DNA from: Streptomyces noursei ATCC 11455
GTDB lineage: Bacteria > Actinomycetota > Actinomycetes > Streptomycetales > Streptomycetaceae
Direction of reading: 5' to 3'
Assembly: GCF_001704275.1 (NCBI RefSeq)
Contig: NZ_CP011533.1
Location: forward strand, 7,130,001 to 7,194,000
Length of the DNA stretch: 64,000 nucleotides
Position numbers and translations under genes: made by a program. This document shows, in pieces, positions 54,122 to 64,000 of this stretch. Position 1 is the stretch's first letter. Each line of letters opens with the position of its first letter. The notes beneath the pieces are model-generated. The model saw nothing but the letters and a program-made list of their open reading frames with translations. It searched no databases and was not told the origin of the DNA.

Positions 54122-55513
54122 ATGACGGACATCGCCTCCTCCGCGCCTGGGCGGCGCCGGGGGACCTCCACCGAGGCCCGGGCCGCCGCACGGCTGGACC
54201 GGCTGCCACCGTCCCGCTGGCACCGCCGGATCACCCTCGTCGTCGGCGTCGGCGCCTTCTTCGACCTCTACGAGATCTTCCTCGGCGGGGTGCTCGCCGC
54301 GGTGCTGGCCGACCGGTGGGGCCTGGGGCACACCGCGAAGTCCTGGGTGATCGCCGCCGGTTTCCTCGGGATGTTCGTCGGCGCCAATGTGCTGTCGGTG
54401 CTCGCCGACCGGCTCGGCCGGCGCCGGATGTTCCTGGTCGACCTGGGCGGTTACGCGCTCTGCTCGCTGGCCGCGGCGTGCGCGCCGGATCTGGGCTGGC
54501 TGCTCGTCCTGCGTTGTCTGTCCGGACTCGGGCTCGGTGCCGAACTCGTCCTGGTCGATACCTATTTGGCGGAGTTCCTGCCGCGGGCGGTCCGCGGTCG
54601 GTACCTCGCCTACGCCTACACCCTCGGCTTCGCCGGCGTGCCGGTGGCGGCGCTGCTGGGCGCCCGCCTGGTGGCCGGGCACACGGTGCTGGGGGTGGAT
54701 GGCTGGCGGTGGTTGCTGATCGCCGGCGCGCTGGGCGCCGCCTTCCTGCAACTGATGCGTCGTCAGCTCCCGGAGTCGCCACGCTGGTTGACCGTCCAGG
54801 GCCGCCAGGAGGAGGCCGACCGGATCGTGACCGACATCGAGCGGCGGGTGGCGGCGGAGACCGGCAACAGTCTGCCCTCCGTCCCGGACGTCGAGGAGGT
54901 CCCGGAACGCAAGGTGCCGCTGCGGGAGATGTTCCGCGGCGAGTACCGCCGCCGGACGCTCATGTGGTGGATCTTCCAGGTGCTCCAGACCGTCGGCTAC
55001 TACGGCTTCGGCTCGCTGGCGCCGGTGGTGCTCACCGCCAAGGGGCACACCGTCACCGACTCGCTGACGTACGCGGCGCTGAGTTACTGCGGCTATCCGA
55101 TCGGCTCCGCGCTGTCCGTCCCGCTGATCGACCGGATCGAGCGCCGGACGCTGATCGTTGCCGCCGCGCTCGGCATGGCCGGCTGCGGTCTGGCCTTCGG
55201 CTTCGCCACCGCCACCTGGGCGATCGTCGCCTTCGGCTTCCTGCTGACGGTGTGCAGCAACGTCTTCTCCAACGCCTTCCACGTCTACCAGACCGAGATC
55301 TTCCCGACCGGGCTGCGCGGCAGCGCGATCGGCATCGCCTACTCGCTGTCCCGGCTCACCTCGGTCGTGCTGCCGTTCGTCGCGCTGGGCGTGCTGGCCG
55401 ACTTCGGCGCGGCCGCGGTCTTCGTCGGCTCCGCGGTGCTGCTGGTGCTGCTGTGCGTGGACGTGGCGCTGCTCGGGCCGCGCAGCACCGGGCGGAGCCT
55501 GGAGCGGATCTGA
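54122..55513 (+). CDS. MFS transporter (sugar/aromatic-acid type)
   Basis: 463 residues and 12 helices. Helix 1 is LVVGVGAFFDLYEIFLGGVL with an acidic residue as in metabolite:H+ symporters. Motif A is LADRLGRRRMFL, and the mid-loop has QLPESPRWLTVQGRQEEA, the PESPRWL signature of the sugar-porter group. It probably imports a small organic acid or sugar. Its neighbour across a convergent gap is the hmgA-gntR pair, so an aromatic catabolite is possible but not shown. Confidence 0.87.
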   Translation: MTDIASSAPGRRRGTSTEARAAARLDRLPPSRWHRRITLVVGVGAFFDLYEIFLGGVLAAVLADRWGLGHTAKSWVIAAGFLGMFVGANVLSVLADRLGRRRMFLVDLGGYALCSLAAACAPDLGWLLVLRCLSGLGLGAELVLVDTYLAEFLPRAVRGRYLAYAYTLGFAGVPVAALLGARLVAGHTVLGVDGWRWLLIAGALGAAFLQLMRRQLPESPRWLTVQGRQEEADRIVTDIERRVAAETGNSLPSVPDVEEVPERKVPLREMFRGEYRRRTLMWWIFQVLQTVGYYGFGSLAPVVLTAKGHTVTDSLTYAALSYCGYPIGSALSVPLIDRIERRTLIVAAALGMAGCGLAFGFATATWAIVAFGFLLTVCSNVFSNAFHVYQTEIFPTGLRGSAIGIAYSLSRLTSVVLPFVALGVLADFGAAAVFVGSAVLLVLLCVDVALLGPRSTGRSLERI

Positions 55514-55547
55514 CGGGACGCCGGCGGCCCCGGGCGCGGCCCCCGGG

Positions 55548-56297
55548 TCAGTGCGCGTCCAGCGTCACCGTGAACGAGAACCGGTCGCCGCGGTAGTGGA
55601 TCAGGGCGATGTCCAGCACCCGCCCGGACTCGTCGTAGGTGATCCCGGTGTAATGCAGGATCGGGCTGAGCAGTGGCACATGCAGCAGACGGGCGGTCTC
55701 GGGGTCGGCCAGCCGGGCCTCGACGGTGTCGGTGATCCGCCCGATCCGGATGCCCACCGCGTCCCGCAGCACCTTCGTCATCGGCCACCGCTCCAGGTCG
55801 GCGAGGTCGATCCGGGCGGCCACGTCGGGACGTACGTAGTTGCGCGCGTGGTTGGTCGGCTCGTCCGTCGCCTCGTCGCTGCGCAGTCGCCGAAAACCGG
55901 CCACCTCCGCCAGATCCGGAAAGTATTCGGCCAGTTCGGCGGGGACCGCGACCGGTCCGTGCTCCAGCAGAACGGTCCGCATCCCGGACTGCTGGGCCAC
56001 GATCGCGTCCACGGACCCGAGCAGCCGCACCGGCGCACCGCGCCGCGCATGCGGCTCGATGAAGGTGCCCCGGCGCCGGTGCCGGCTGATCAGACCCTCC
56101 TCCTCCAACTCCTTGAGCGCCTGGCGCATCGTCAGCACGCTGACGCCGTAGTGCGCGGCGAGCGCGTCCTCGGTGGGCAGCCGGAGCGGTGCCTCCGGGG
56201 AGCGGCCCAGTATGGAGGCGCGCAGGGACTGCGAGACCTGGTACCACAGCGGCAGCTTGCGGTTCAGGGCGAGCGAGTCGGGAGCGAAGGTGGTCAA
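55548..56297 (-). CDS. GntR-family regulator (HutC/UTRA type) next to hmgA
   Basis: 249 residues: a winged helix (LPLWYQVSQSLRASI, then LPTEDALAAHYGVSVLTMRQALKELEEEGLI) and a UTRA ligand domain (GFRRLRSDEATDEPTNHARNYV to DRFSFTVTLDAH). It starts 33 nt after hmgA on the same strand, so the two are probably co-transcribed. It is the natural candidate to bind the palindrome over the hmgA promoter and sense homogentisate or a related acid. Confidence 0.9.
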   Translation of the reverse strand: MTTFAPDSLALNRKLPLWYQVSQSLRASILGRSPEAPLRLPTEDALAAHYGVSVLTMRQALKELEEEGLISRHRRRGTFIEPHARRGAPVRLLGSVDAIVAQQSGMRTVLLEHGPVAVPAELAEYFPDLAEVAGFRRLRSDEATDEPTNHARNYVRPDVAARIDLADLERWPMTKVLRDAVGIRIGRITDTVEARLADPETARLLHVPLLSPILHYTGITYDESGRVLDIALIHYRGDRFSFTVTLDAH

Positions 56298-56330
56298 GGG
56301 CGTTCCCCGGTTGCGGTGCTGGTCCCGGTG

Positions 56331-57686
<1,356 letters not shown>

Positions 57687-57762
57687 CGCACGCTCCCGCC
57701 GCTCACGGATCAAGACGTCCACGGAATCCAAGGCACCACGAGGTCCGAGGAGGACCTCAGGG

Positions 57763-57786
57763 AATCCTATGCAAGACATTAGGATT
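57763..57786. promoter_or_regulatory. Operator-like inverted repeat on the hmgA promoter
   Basis: AATCCTA (57763-57769) and TAGGATT (57780-57786) are perfect 7-bp inverted arms with a 10-bp spacer. The repeat spans the predicted -10 of hmgA, so a bound repressor would block the promoter. The linked GntR is the likely binder. Confidence 0.6.
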
Positions 57787-57804
57787 GGGGCGGGGGTCCG
57801 TCAA
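57776..57804 (-). promoter_or_regulatory. hmgA: Predicted hmgA promoter
   Basis: On the minus strand TTGACG (57799-57804), a 17-nt spacer and TAATGT (57776-57781) form a strong promoter. Transcription would start near 57769, leaving a leader of about 80 nt before the ATG. Confidence 0.65.
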
Positions 57805-57919
57805 CGGTGGCGCTGCCTGCCTGGTCGAGCGACGCCGGGCACGCGGGGGGATCCCGGCCGCGATGGCCGGATCGCCCCGCTCGCCCATCCCCGGTGCGCG
57901 CGCCGGGCAAGATGACCAC

Positions 57920-58714
57920 GTGCAGCCTTCGACGCCCCCGCCCGTCCCGCCGTCCACCCCCGCCCCGCAGCCCGCTCCCGCCGCACGGCCTGCTTCCGCC
58001 CCCGCCGTAGGGTCCGCTCCCGCCCCCGCCGCCCTGGCCCACCCGCCCGCACCGCCCCTGCTCCGTCGTGCGCCCGTCCAGCGGCGCAGCGCCCAGCGCC
58101 TGGCCCGGATCCTCGACGCCTGCGCCGAGCTGCTGGACGAGACCGGCTACGAGGACCTGAGCACCCGCGCGGTGGCCGGCCGCGCCGGGGTCCCGATCGG
58201 CTCCGTCTACCGCTTCTTCCCCAACAAGCGCGCCATGGCCGAGGCGCTCGCCCGGCGCAACCTCGACGCCTACGCGGACCGGATCAGCGCCCGGCTGACC
58301 GCCCCGGAGCAGCCGCCGGGCTGGCGCGCCGCGATGGACGTGGTGATCGACGAGTACCTGGCCATGAAGCGGACGGTGTCGGGCTTCGCCCTGGTGGAGT
58401 TCACCGTCCCCGCCCCGCGCGAGTCCCGGCAGGCCAACTACGAGGTCGCCGACCGGCTGCTGCGGCTGCTCGCCGGGCGGCTCGGCCTGGATCCCGCCGA
58501 CGCCCGGCTGCGCACCGTCTTCCTGGTCGGCGTGGAGACCGCCGACGCGCTGCTCCAGCTCGCCTTCCGCATCGACCCGGCGGGCGATCCGGCGATCGTC
58601 ACGGAGGCCAAGGAACTGCTGCGGGCCTATCTGGCGCGCTATCTGGACGGGCCGGACGGCCGATCGGCCGAGGGCGCGGCAGGGGCGGCCGGCCCTGGCG
58701 GCGGGGCCGGGTGA
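57920..58714 (+). CDS. TetR-family regulator with Pro/Ala-rich N-terminus
   Basis: 264 residues from the GTG at 57920; the start is uncertain because the first 50 residues are a Pro/Ala repeat-like tail without homology. The DNA-binding part is AQRLARILDACAELLDETGY, then EDLSTRAVAGRAGVPIGSVYRFFPNKRAMAEAL. The gene is divergent from hmgA and precedes the dehydrogenase operon at 58872. A role at either promoter is possible, and I cannot decide which. Confidence 0.82.
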   Translation: MQPSTPPPVPPSTPAPQPAPAARPASAPAVGSAPAPAALAHPPAPPLLRRAPVQRRSAQRLARILDACAELLDETGYEDLSTRAVAGRAGVPIGSVYRFFPNKRAMAEALARRNLDAYADRISARLTAPEQPPGWRAAMDVVIDEYLAMKRTVSGFALVEFTVPAPRESRQANYEVADRLLRLLAGRLGLDPADARLRTVFLVGVETADALLQLAFRIDPAGDPAIVTEAKELLRAYLARYLDGPDGRSAEGAAGAAGPGGGAG

Positions 58715-58774
58715 GGACGGTGCGTCCGTGCCGCGGAGGGTCCGGGCGGGCGGGAGTGCCGCTGGCGGACACGA

Positions 58775-58791
58775 AACTACCGGCGCTAGTT
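58775..58791. promoter_or_regulatory. Palindromic TetR-type operator, copy B
   Basis: AACTACCGGCGCTAGTT, extendable by one A/T pair, lies 80 bp upstream of the aldehyde dehydrogenase GTG. It belongs to the same family as the copies at 9330 and 63227. Confidence 0.65.
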
Positions 58792-58871
58792 TGGAGGGAG
58801 TCCCCCTAGGAAGTGCCCCAGGGCGCACCTAGGGTGCCGATCATCACCAGCCGGCCCGGGAGGAACGCGAC

Positions 58872-60266
58872 GTGAAGCACCACGAGGCGCTGTACATCGA
58901 CGGACGCTGGCGGCCCGCCGCGGGCAGCGGCACGATCGAGGTCGTCAACCCGGCCGACGAGCAGGTCATCGCCACCGTCCCGGCCGGCTCCGCACAGGAC
59001 GTGGACGCCGCGGTGCGGGCCGCCCGCGCCGCCCTGCCCGGCTGGGCCGCCACCCCGCCCGCCGCCCGCGCCGAGCGACTGGCCGCGCTGCGCGACCAAC
59101 TCGCCGCCCGCGCCGAGGAGATCGCGCGGACCGTCACCGCGGAACTCGGCGCGCCGCTCGCCTTCAGCCGGACCGTGCACGCCGGGGTGCCGGTCGCGGT
59201 CTGCGGCTCGTACGCCCAGATCGCCCGCGAGTACGCCTTCGAGGAGACCCTCGGCAACTCCACCGTGCTGCACGAGCCGGTCGGCGTGGTGGGCGCGATC
59301 ACCCCGTGGAACTACCCGCTGCACCAGATCGTCGCCAAGGTGGCCCCGGCGCTGGCGGCCGGCTGCACGGTCGTCCTCAAGCCCGCCGAGGACACCCCGC
59401 TGGTGGCCCAGCTGTTCGCCGAGTGCGTCGAGGCGGTCGGGATACCCGCCGGCGTCGTCAACCTCGTCACCGGACTCGGGCCCGTCGCCGGCCGGGCGCT
59501 GGCCGAGCACGACGGCGTCGACATGGTCTCCTTCACCGGCTCGACCGCGGTGGGCCGGACCATCGGCGCGCTCGCCGGCGGCGCGGTCAAGCGGGTGGCC
59601 CTGGAACTGGGCGGCAAGTCCGCCAACGTCATCCTGCCCGGCGCGGACCTCGGCAAGGCGGTGGCGGTCGGCGTCGCCAACGTCATGGCCAACTCCGGCC
59701 AGACGTGCAGTGCCTGGACCCGGATGCTGGTGCACAGGGACCAGTACGACGAGGCGGTCGCGCTGGCCGCCGCCGCGACCGCCAAGTACGTCCCCGGCGA
59801 GCGGCTCGGCCCGCTGGTCAGCGCCCGCCAGCGGGAGAGGGTGGTCGGCTACCTCGAACGCGGCGTCGCCGAGGGCGCCCGGCCCGTCGTGGGCGGACCG
59901 CGGACGCCCGAGGGGCCCGGCTTCTACGTCCACCCCACCGTCTTCGCCGACGTCACCCCGGAGATGACCATCGCCCAGGAGGAGATCTTCGGCCCGGTCC
60001 TGACCGTCCTGCGCTACGAGGACGAGGACGACGCGGTGCGGATCGCCAACGGCACCGTCTACGGCCTGGCCGGCGCGGTCTGGGCCGGCGACGACGCCCG
60101 GGCGGTCGCCTTCGCCCGCCGGCTGGAGACCGGCCAGGTCGACATCAACGGCGGCCGGTTCAACCCGCTCGCCCCGTTCGGCGGGTACAAGAAGTCCGGG
60201 ATCGGCCGGGAGCTGGGGCCGCACGGCCTGGCCGAGTACCTCCAGACCAAGTCCCTCCAGTTCTGA
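58872..60266 (+). CDS. NAD(P)-dependent aldehyde dehydrogenase
   Basis: 464 residues. GTG start with GGGAGGAA upstream. ALDH signatures are present: [34 protein letters not shown] (general-base Glu about 246), [12 protein letters not shown] (catalytic Cys about 278) and EEIFGPVL. It oxidises an aldehyde to the acid. An alcohol dehydrogenase follows 83 nt downstream, so the operon can take an alcohol to an acid. The shared operator upstream links it to acyl-CoA dehydrogenases. Confidence 0.92.
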   Translation: MKHHEALYIDGRWRPAAGSGTIEVVNPADEQVIATVPAGSAQDVDAAVRAARAALPGWAATPPAARAERLAALRDQLAARAEEIARTVTAELGAPLAFSRTVHAGVPVAVCGSYAQIAREYAFEETLGNSTVLHEPVGVVGAITPWNYPLHQIVAKVAPALAAGCTVVLKPAEDTPLVAQLFAECVEAVGIPAGVVNLVTGLGPVAGRALAEHDGVDMVSFTGSTAVGRTIGALAGGAVKRVALELGGKSANVILPGADLGKAVAVGVANVMANSGQTCSAWTRMLVHRDQYDEAVALAAAATAKYVPGERLGPLVSARQRERVVGYLERGVAEGARPVVGGPRTPEGPGFYVHPTVFADVTPEMTIAQEEIFGPVLTVLRYEDEDDAVRIANGTVYGLAGAVWAGDDARAVAFARRLETGQVDINGGRFNPLAPFGGYKKSGIGRELGPHGLAEYLQTKSLQF

Positions 60267-60349
60267 CAACCCGTTCCCGCACCGGGCCGGCACGCCCCGC
60301 CGGCCCGTCGCACCCGCCCGCCCCGCCGCCGACGCCCCGAGGAGACCCC

Positions 60350-61450
60350 GTGGTCCGCGCCGCCGTCCTGCCCGCCGTCAACGCCCCGCTCCGGGTGACC
60401 GAGATCGAACTGCCGGAGCCCGGCCCCGGCCAGGTCCGGATCAGGCTCGCCGCCGCCGGCGTCTGCCACTCCGACCTGTCGCTGTCCAACGGGACGCTGC
60501 GCCAGCCCGCCCCCGCCGTGCTCGGGCACGAGGGCGCGGGCACCGTCAGCGCGGTGGGACCGGATGTGACCGGGGTGGCGGTCGGCGACCGGGTGGTCCT
60601 CAACTGGGCGCCGTCCTGCGGCGATTGCCACTTCTGCGGACTGGCCGAGCCCTGGCTGTGCGCCGACGCCGGCCGGGCCGCGGGCGCCCCGTACGCCACC
60701 CTCGGCGCCGACGGCAGCGCGCTCTACCCGGGCCTGGGCACCGCCGCGTTCGCCGAGGAGACCGTGGTGCCCGCGCACGCCGCGCTGCCGCTGCCGGACG
60801 GCATCCCGCTGACCGACGCGGCCCTGCTCGGCTGTGCGGTGCTCACCGGCTGGGGAGCCGTCCACCACAGCGCCCGGGTCCGGGCGGGGGAGTCGGTGCT
60901 GGTCGTCGGCGTCGGCGGGGTGGGGCTTGCGACCCTGCAGGCGGCCCGGATCGCCGGGGCGGGCCCGATCGTGGCGGTGGACGTCTCGCCGGCCAAGGAG
61001 GAGTTGGCCCGGGCGGCCGGCGCCACCGACTTCCTGGTCGCCGACGGTCCGGCGTTCTTCGAGAAGGAGGGCGCCAAGCGGATCCGGGCGCTCACCGGCG
61101 GCGTCGGCGCCGATGTCGCCGTGGAGTGCGTGGGCCGCGCGGAGACCATCCGCGCGGCCTGGTCCGCCACCCGGCGCGGCGGCCGGACGACGGTGGTCGG
61201 CATCGGCGGCAAGGACCAGCAGGTCGCCTTCTCCGCCCTGGAGTTGTTCTACTTCGGCCGGACGCTGGCCGGCTGCGTCTACGGCAACAGCGATCCGGCC
61301 CGCGACCTGCCGGTGATCGCCGAGCACGTCCGCTCCGGCGCGCTCGACCTCTCCGCGCTGGTCACCGACCGGATCGGGCTGGACGGGATCCCGGCCGCCT
61401 TCGAGGCGATGCTCGCCGGGAAGGGCGGTCGGGCGCTGGTGGTGTTCTGA
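60350..61450 (+). CDS. Zinc-dependent alcohol dehydrogenase (class III/FrmA-like MDR)
   Basis: 366 residues. GTG start after GAGGAGA. The catalytic zinc ligands fit GVCHSDLSLSNG and GHEGAGTV; the structural zinc has four Cys in CGDCHFCGLAEPWLC. The NAD fold is VLVVGVGGVGLATLQAA with Asp after strand 2 (VAVDVSPAK), favouring NAD. Together with the aldehyde dehydrogenase it would oxidise a primary alcohol. The substrate is unknown. Confidence 0.92.
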   Translation: MVRAAVLPAVNAPLRVTEIELPEPGPGQVRIRLAAAGVCHSDLSLSNGTLRQPAPAVLGHEGAGTVSAVGPDVTGVAVGDRVVLNWAPSCGDCHFCGLAEPWLCADAGRAAGAPYATLGADGSALYPGLGTAAFAEETVVPAHAALPLPDGIPLTDAALLGCAVLTGWGAVHHSARVRAGESVLVVGVGGVGLATLQAARIAGAGPIVAVDVSPAKEELARAAGATDFLVADGPAFFEKEGAKRIRALTGGVGADVAVECVGRAETIRAAWSATRRGGRTTVVGIGGKDQQVAFSALELFYFGRTLAGCVYGNSDPARDLPVIAEHVRSGALDLSALVTDRIGLDGIPAAFEAMLAGKGGRALVVF

Positions 61451-61474
61451 GCGGTCGGACGCGCCGCCGGCCGG

Positions 61475-62482
61475 TCAGCCCGTGGCCCGGCGCAGCCGCG
61501 GGAAGGCCGGCACGGCGGCCAGGAACACCAGCGACACCAGCACGAACGGCCAGGTGAAGGCGTGCCCGCCGGACGGCGCGAAGAGCGCGCCGAGCGCCGG
61601 GCCGAGCACGGTGGCGGTGACCGCGCCGACCATCGCGTACCCCACGCTCCAGGCGTCGGTGACCAGGAAGAGCCCGCCCAGCGCCATCGCCACCAGCACC
61701 GCGTCGTAGCCCATCAGGCCCTGGCGCACCTGGTCGGCGGGGGCGCCGAGCGCCCAGGACGTCAGGATGCCGACGGCGCTGCCGGCGCAGGCCAGGGCGC
61801 CCATGCGGCGGTCGGCGAGGAAGATGCCGACGAGGAAGATCAGGCCGACGTACCACTGCGGCATCAGGAAGATCTCGCCGACGTTGGCGAAGAAGGCGTG
61901 CCACAGGTCGGTGAAGCCGAGCGCGGTGGGCCCGGACGCGGTGCCGGGCAGCGCCGCCGGGGCGTCGGACAGGTGCCAGACGTGCTGGAAGCCCGGCGCG
62001 GCGACGGTGAGCGCGGTGGCCGTCAGGCAGAACGGCAGGGTGAGGGTGGGCAGTTCCCAGGTGCCCAGGAGTCGCGCGGCGGCGGCCGTGACGACCGTGA
62101 CGGCCGCGCTGGCGGCGACCGCGATCAGCAGGGTCGACAGGTGGTCGGCGTGCAGGAAGACCGCGCAGGCGACCCCGACCAGGCAGGAGTTGAAGCCCTC
62201 CAGTCCGGCCGCGACCCGGCCGCGGTCCACGCCCAGCAGGCGCGCGGTGCCGGTGCCCACGGCCGCGCCCGTCAGCCCGTAGACGCCGTACCGCCACCCC
62301 GCGGCGAACAGTGCGATCGAGAAGACCAGCCCGGTCAGCGCGCTGGGCAGGAGGTCGACCTGCGCCTGGCCGCGCAGCACCTCCCTGACGAACCGTCCGC
62401 AGCGGGTCGCCGACGGACGGGTCGCTGACAGGTCGTGACTCTTGGCGGCCGACGCTCCGTCGGCCGTGCTCGGCTGGCGCAT
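61475..62482 (-). CDS. Urea transporter (UT family)
   Basis: 335 residues from the ATG at 62482, which has GGAGG 4 nt upstream; a GTG at 62533 lacks this. About ten helices are visible. Two halves each show the UT pattern: LEGFNSCLVGVACAVFL with WELPTLTLPFCLTA in the first, and LMGYDAVLVAMALGGLF in the second. It forms a urea channel in the cytoplasmic membrane. No urease genes are in the window. Confidence 0.85.
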   Translation of the reverse strand: MRQPSTADGASAAKSHDLSATRPSATRCGRFVREVLRGQAQVDLLPSALTGLVFSIALFAAGWRYGVYGLTGAAVGTGTARLLGVDRGRVAAGLEGFNSCLVGVACAVFLHADHLSTLLIAVAASAAVTVVTAAAARLLGTWELPTLTLPFCLTATALTVAAPGFQHVWHLSDAPAALPGTASGPTALGFTDLWHAFFANVGEIFLMPQWYVGLIFLVGIFLADRRMGALACAGSAVGILTSWALGAPADQVRQGLMGYDAVLVAMALGGLFLVTDAWSVGYAMVGAVTATVLGPALGALFAPSGGHAFTWPFVLVSLVFLAAVPAFPRLRRATG

Positions 62483-62540
62483 ATCCGCCTCCGCAGGACG
62501 CACATCGTCCCTGCCCGCCAGGGACTGATGCACTTTACAT

Positions 62541-63197
62541 TCAAATCCTGGGCGGTCGTCCGGGTGGTGCCAGTTCCGGGTGATGCAGCGTCAGGCCGTC
62601 CACCAGCGCCAGCATTCCGGCCTCAAACGCGCCCTCGTCCACCCGGCGTTGGTGCTCGGCCAGCAGGTGCGCCCGGCCGAGGTGCGGGTAGGCGGCCGGG
62701 TCGTAGGCGCGCGGGTCGTCCACGAAGCCGCGGGCGAACGAGCCCAGCGCCGAGCCGGCGACGAAGTACCGCACCATGGCGCAGACCTTGGTGGCCAGGG
62801 CGGGCGGCCAGCCCGCCTCCACCATGCCGCCGAACGCCGTGTCGGCCATTTTCAGCCCGGCCGGCCGCAGGCCGGGGCCCTGGGCGAGGAACGGCACGAT
62901 GTGCGGGTGGGCGGCCAGCGCCGCGCGGTAGGAACGGGCCCAGTCCAGCAGGCCGGCCCGCCAGTCGGTGCCGGACGCCAGGGCCGAGACGTCGACCTGG
63001 GCGATGACCGTGTCGGCCACCGCGTCGAGGATCTCGTCCTTGGTCGTGAAGTGGTTGTAGAGGGAGGGGCCGCTCACGCCCAGTTCCGCCGCCAGCCGCC
63101 GGGTGGAGAGCGCCGCGAGCCCCTCCGCGTCGATCAGTGCCAGCGCGGTGGTGACGATGCGCTCGCGGCTCAGCAGGGGCTTGCGGGGTCGGGCCAT
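62541..63197 (-). CDS. TetR-family regulator divergent from acyl-CoA dehydrogenase
   Basis: 218 residues. The helix-turn-helix is RERIVTTALALIDAEG, then STRRLAAELGVSGPSLYNHF and TTKDEILDAV; the rest is a TetR_C-like ligand domain. TACTAT ends 7 nt before the ATG at 63197, so the message is probably leaderless; an ATG at 63206 is the alternative. Its promoter overlaps operator copy C, implying autoregulation. It is the prime candidate to control all three operator-bearing genes in the window. Confidence 0.88.
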   Translation of the reverse strand: MARPRKPLLSRERIVTTALALIDAEGLAALSTRRLAAELGVSGPSLYNHFTTKDEILDAVADTVIAQVDVSALASGTDWRAGLLDWARSYRAALAAHPHIVPFLAQGPGLRPAGLKMADTAFGGMVEAGWPPALATKVCAMVRYFVAGSALGSFARGFVDDPRAYDPAAYPHLGRAHLLAEHQRRVDEGAFEAGMLALVDGLTLHHPELAPPGRPPRI

Positions 63198-63226
63198 GCC
63201 GCACATAGTAGGGGCTGCCCCACGAA

Positions 63227-63243
63227 AACTAGCACCGCTAATT
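63227..63243. promoter_or_regulatory. Palindromic TetR-type operator, copy C
   Basis: AACTAGCACCGCTAATT sits between the divergent TetR and acyl-CoA dehydrogenase genes. It overlaps the expected -35 of the TetR promoter. Confidence 0.7.
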
Positions 63244-63288
63244 TTCTCCGTCCGCCGCCCTCCCGTTCCCGTCGACAAGGGGTCCGAG

Positions 63289-64000
63289 ATGAACCTGGAG
63301 CTCACGCCCGAGCAGACCGCCGTACGCCGGCTCGCCGCGGACTTCACCGACCGCGAGATCGCCCCGCACGCCACCGCCTGGGACCGCGCCGAGCAGGTCG
63401 ACCCGGGCATCGTCCGCGCGCTCGGCGACCTGGGCTTCCTGGGCCTGACCATCCCCGAGGAGTACGGCGGCTCCGGCGGCGACCACCTCTCCTACGCCCT
63501 GGTCACCGAGGAGTTGGGGCGCGGCGACTCCTCGGTCCGCGGCATCGTCTCGGTCTCGCTCGGACTGGTCGCCAAGACCCTCGCCGCCTGGGGCGACGAG
63601 GAGCAGAAGCGGACGTGGCTGCCCCGGCTGACGTCCGGCGAGGCGCTCGGCTGCTTCGGCCTGACCGAGCCCGGCACCGGCTCCGACGCGGCCGCCCTGA
63701 CCACCCGCGCGGTCCGCGACGGCGCGCACGGCGACTGGGTCGTCGACGGCGGCAAGATGTTCATCACCAACGGCACCTGGGCCGACGTCGTCCTGCTCTT
63801 CGCCCGGACCGGCGGCGCCCCCGGCCACAAGGGCATCAGCGCCTTCCTGATACCGACCGACACCCCCGGCCTGACCCGCCGCCCGATCCACGGCAAGCTC
63901 GGGCTGCGCGGCCAGGCCACCGCCGAACTCGTCCTGGAGGGCGTGCGGGTGCCCGCCGGGGCCATGCTGGGCCCCGAGGGAAAGGGCTTCTCGGTCGCCA
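63289..64000 (+). CDS. Acyl-CoA dehydrogenase, N-terminal part (cut by window edge)
   Basis: The first 237 or so residues are present. The helical N-domain LTPEQTAVRRLAADFTDREIAPHA is followed by GLTIPEEYGGSGGDHLSYALVTEE, the FAD loop GCFGLTEPGTGSDAAAL and KMFITNGTWADV. This is the short/branched-chain acyl-CoA dehydrogenase pattern. The catalytic Glu lies beyond the edge. AAGGGG precedes the ATG. Under operator copy C it probably acts in the same catabolic pathway as the enzymes at 9382 and 58872. Confidence 0.9.
   Translation, partial: MNLELTPEQTAVRRLAADFTDREIAPHATAWDRAEQVDPGIVRALGDLGFLGLTIPEEYGGSGGDHLSYALVTEELGRGDSSVRGIVSVSLGLVAKTLAAWGDEEQKRTWLPRLTSGEALGCFGLTEPGTGSDAAALTTRAVRDGAHGDWVVDGGKMFITNGTWADVVLLFARTGGAPGHKGISAFLIPTDTPGLTRRPIHGKLGLRGQATAELVLEGVRVPAGAMLGPEGKGFSVA

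Overview
The window is a high-GC actinobacterial chromosome segment, almost certainly from Streptomyces or a close relative. The evidence is very strong third-position G/C codon bias, dense short intergenic gaps, many GTG starts and family content typical of the genus: a subtilisin inhibitor (SSI), streptogrisin-type proteases, a SepF paralogue, a DnaE2/ImuB-like pair, an AA10 LPMO and a SpoIIE-type phosphatase. Both ends cut genes: a glycosyltransferase on the left and an acyl-CoA dehydrogenase on the right. I found no rRNA, tRNA, CRISPR array, insertion sequence, phage or plasmid genes.

Layout. 1-11 kb: glycosyltransferase tail, a MerR regulator, a stand-alone cytochrome oxidase subunit I, an I78 inhibitor, a PAP2 phosphatase, a PIG-V-like mannosyltransferase, a DHA2 efflux pump, a glutaryl-CoA-dehydrogenase-like enzyme and a SepF paralogue. 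11.5-22.3 kb: a coherent divergent gene set with two lipoprotein substrate-binding proteins, two permeases, one ATPase, a GNAT acetyltransferase, two luciferase-like flavin monooxygenases, an FAD/NAD(P)-binding protein and a DUF1684 protein. Its composition closely matches the Bacillus ytmI-tcyJKLMN-cmoO/cmoJ sulfur-scavenging operon. A 23-codon leader ORF ending in Cys precedes the acetyltransferase arm, so I read the locus as an N-acetylation-dependent system for S-substituted cysteines.

22.6-26.8 kb: an extracellular protease block with two streptogrisin-like proteases flanking a slipin, facing an SSI-type inhibitor whose P1 residue is Lys. 27-35 kb: a TetR/SDR pair, a YhgE-like membrane protein, the translationally coupled dnaE2/imuB-like mutagenesis pair and a secreted lipase. 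35.9-46.9 kb: an amino-acid permease with a divergent Lrp regulator, a sortase-motif LPMO, a PAS-GAF-SpoIIE-HATPase protein, a methyltransferase, a tandem GNAT, asparagine synthase, a GntR regulator and DDAH. 46.9-55.5 kb: a decayed pirin gene, an AAA ATPase, a DUF1275 protein, a subtilisin-like protease, an SGNH hydrolase, an orphan Type ISP specificity domain and an MFS transporter.

55.5-64 kb: homogentisate dioxygenase with a GntR regulator, a TetR regulator, an aldehyde/alcohol dehydrogenase operon, a urea transporter, and a TetR divergent from an acyl-CoA dehydrogenase.

The main regulatory observation is a near-identical 17-bp palindrome (AACTAnCnnnGCTAnTT) at three places: before the acyl-CoA dehydrogenase at 9.4 kb, before the dehydrogenase operon at 58.9 kb, and between the TetR and acyl-CoA dehydrogenase at 63.2 kb. 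This points to one TetR regulon spread across the window. A second palindrome sits on the -10 element of the predicted hmgA promoter.
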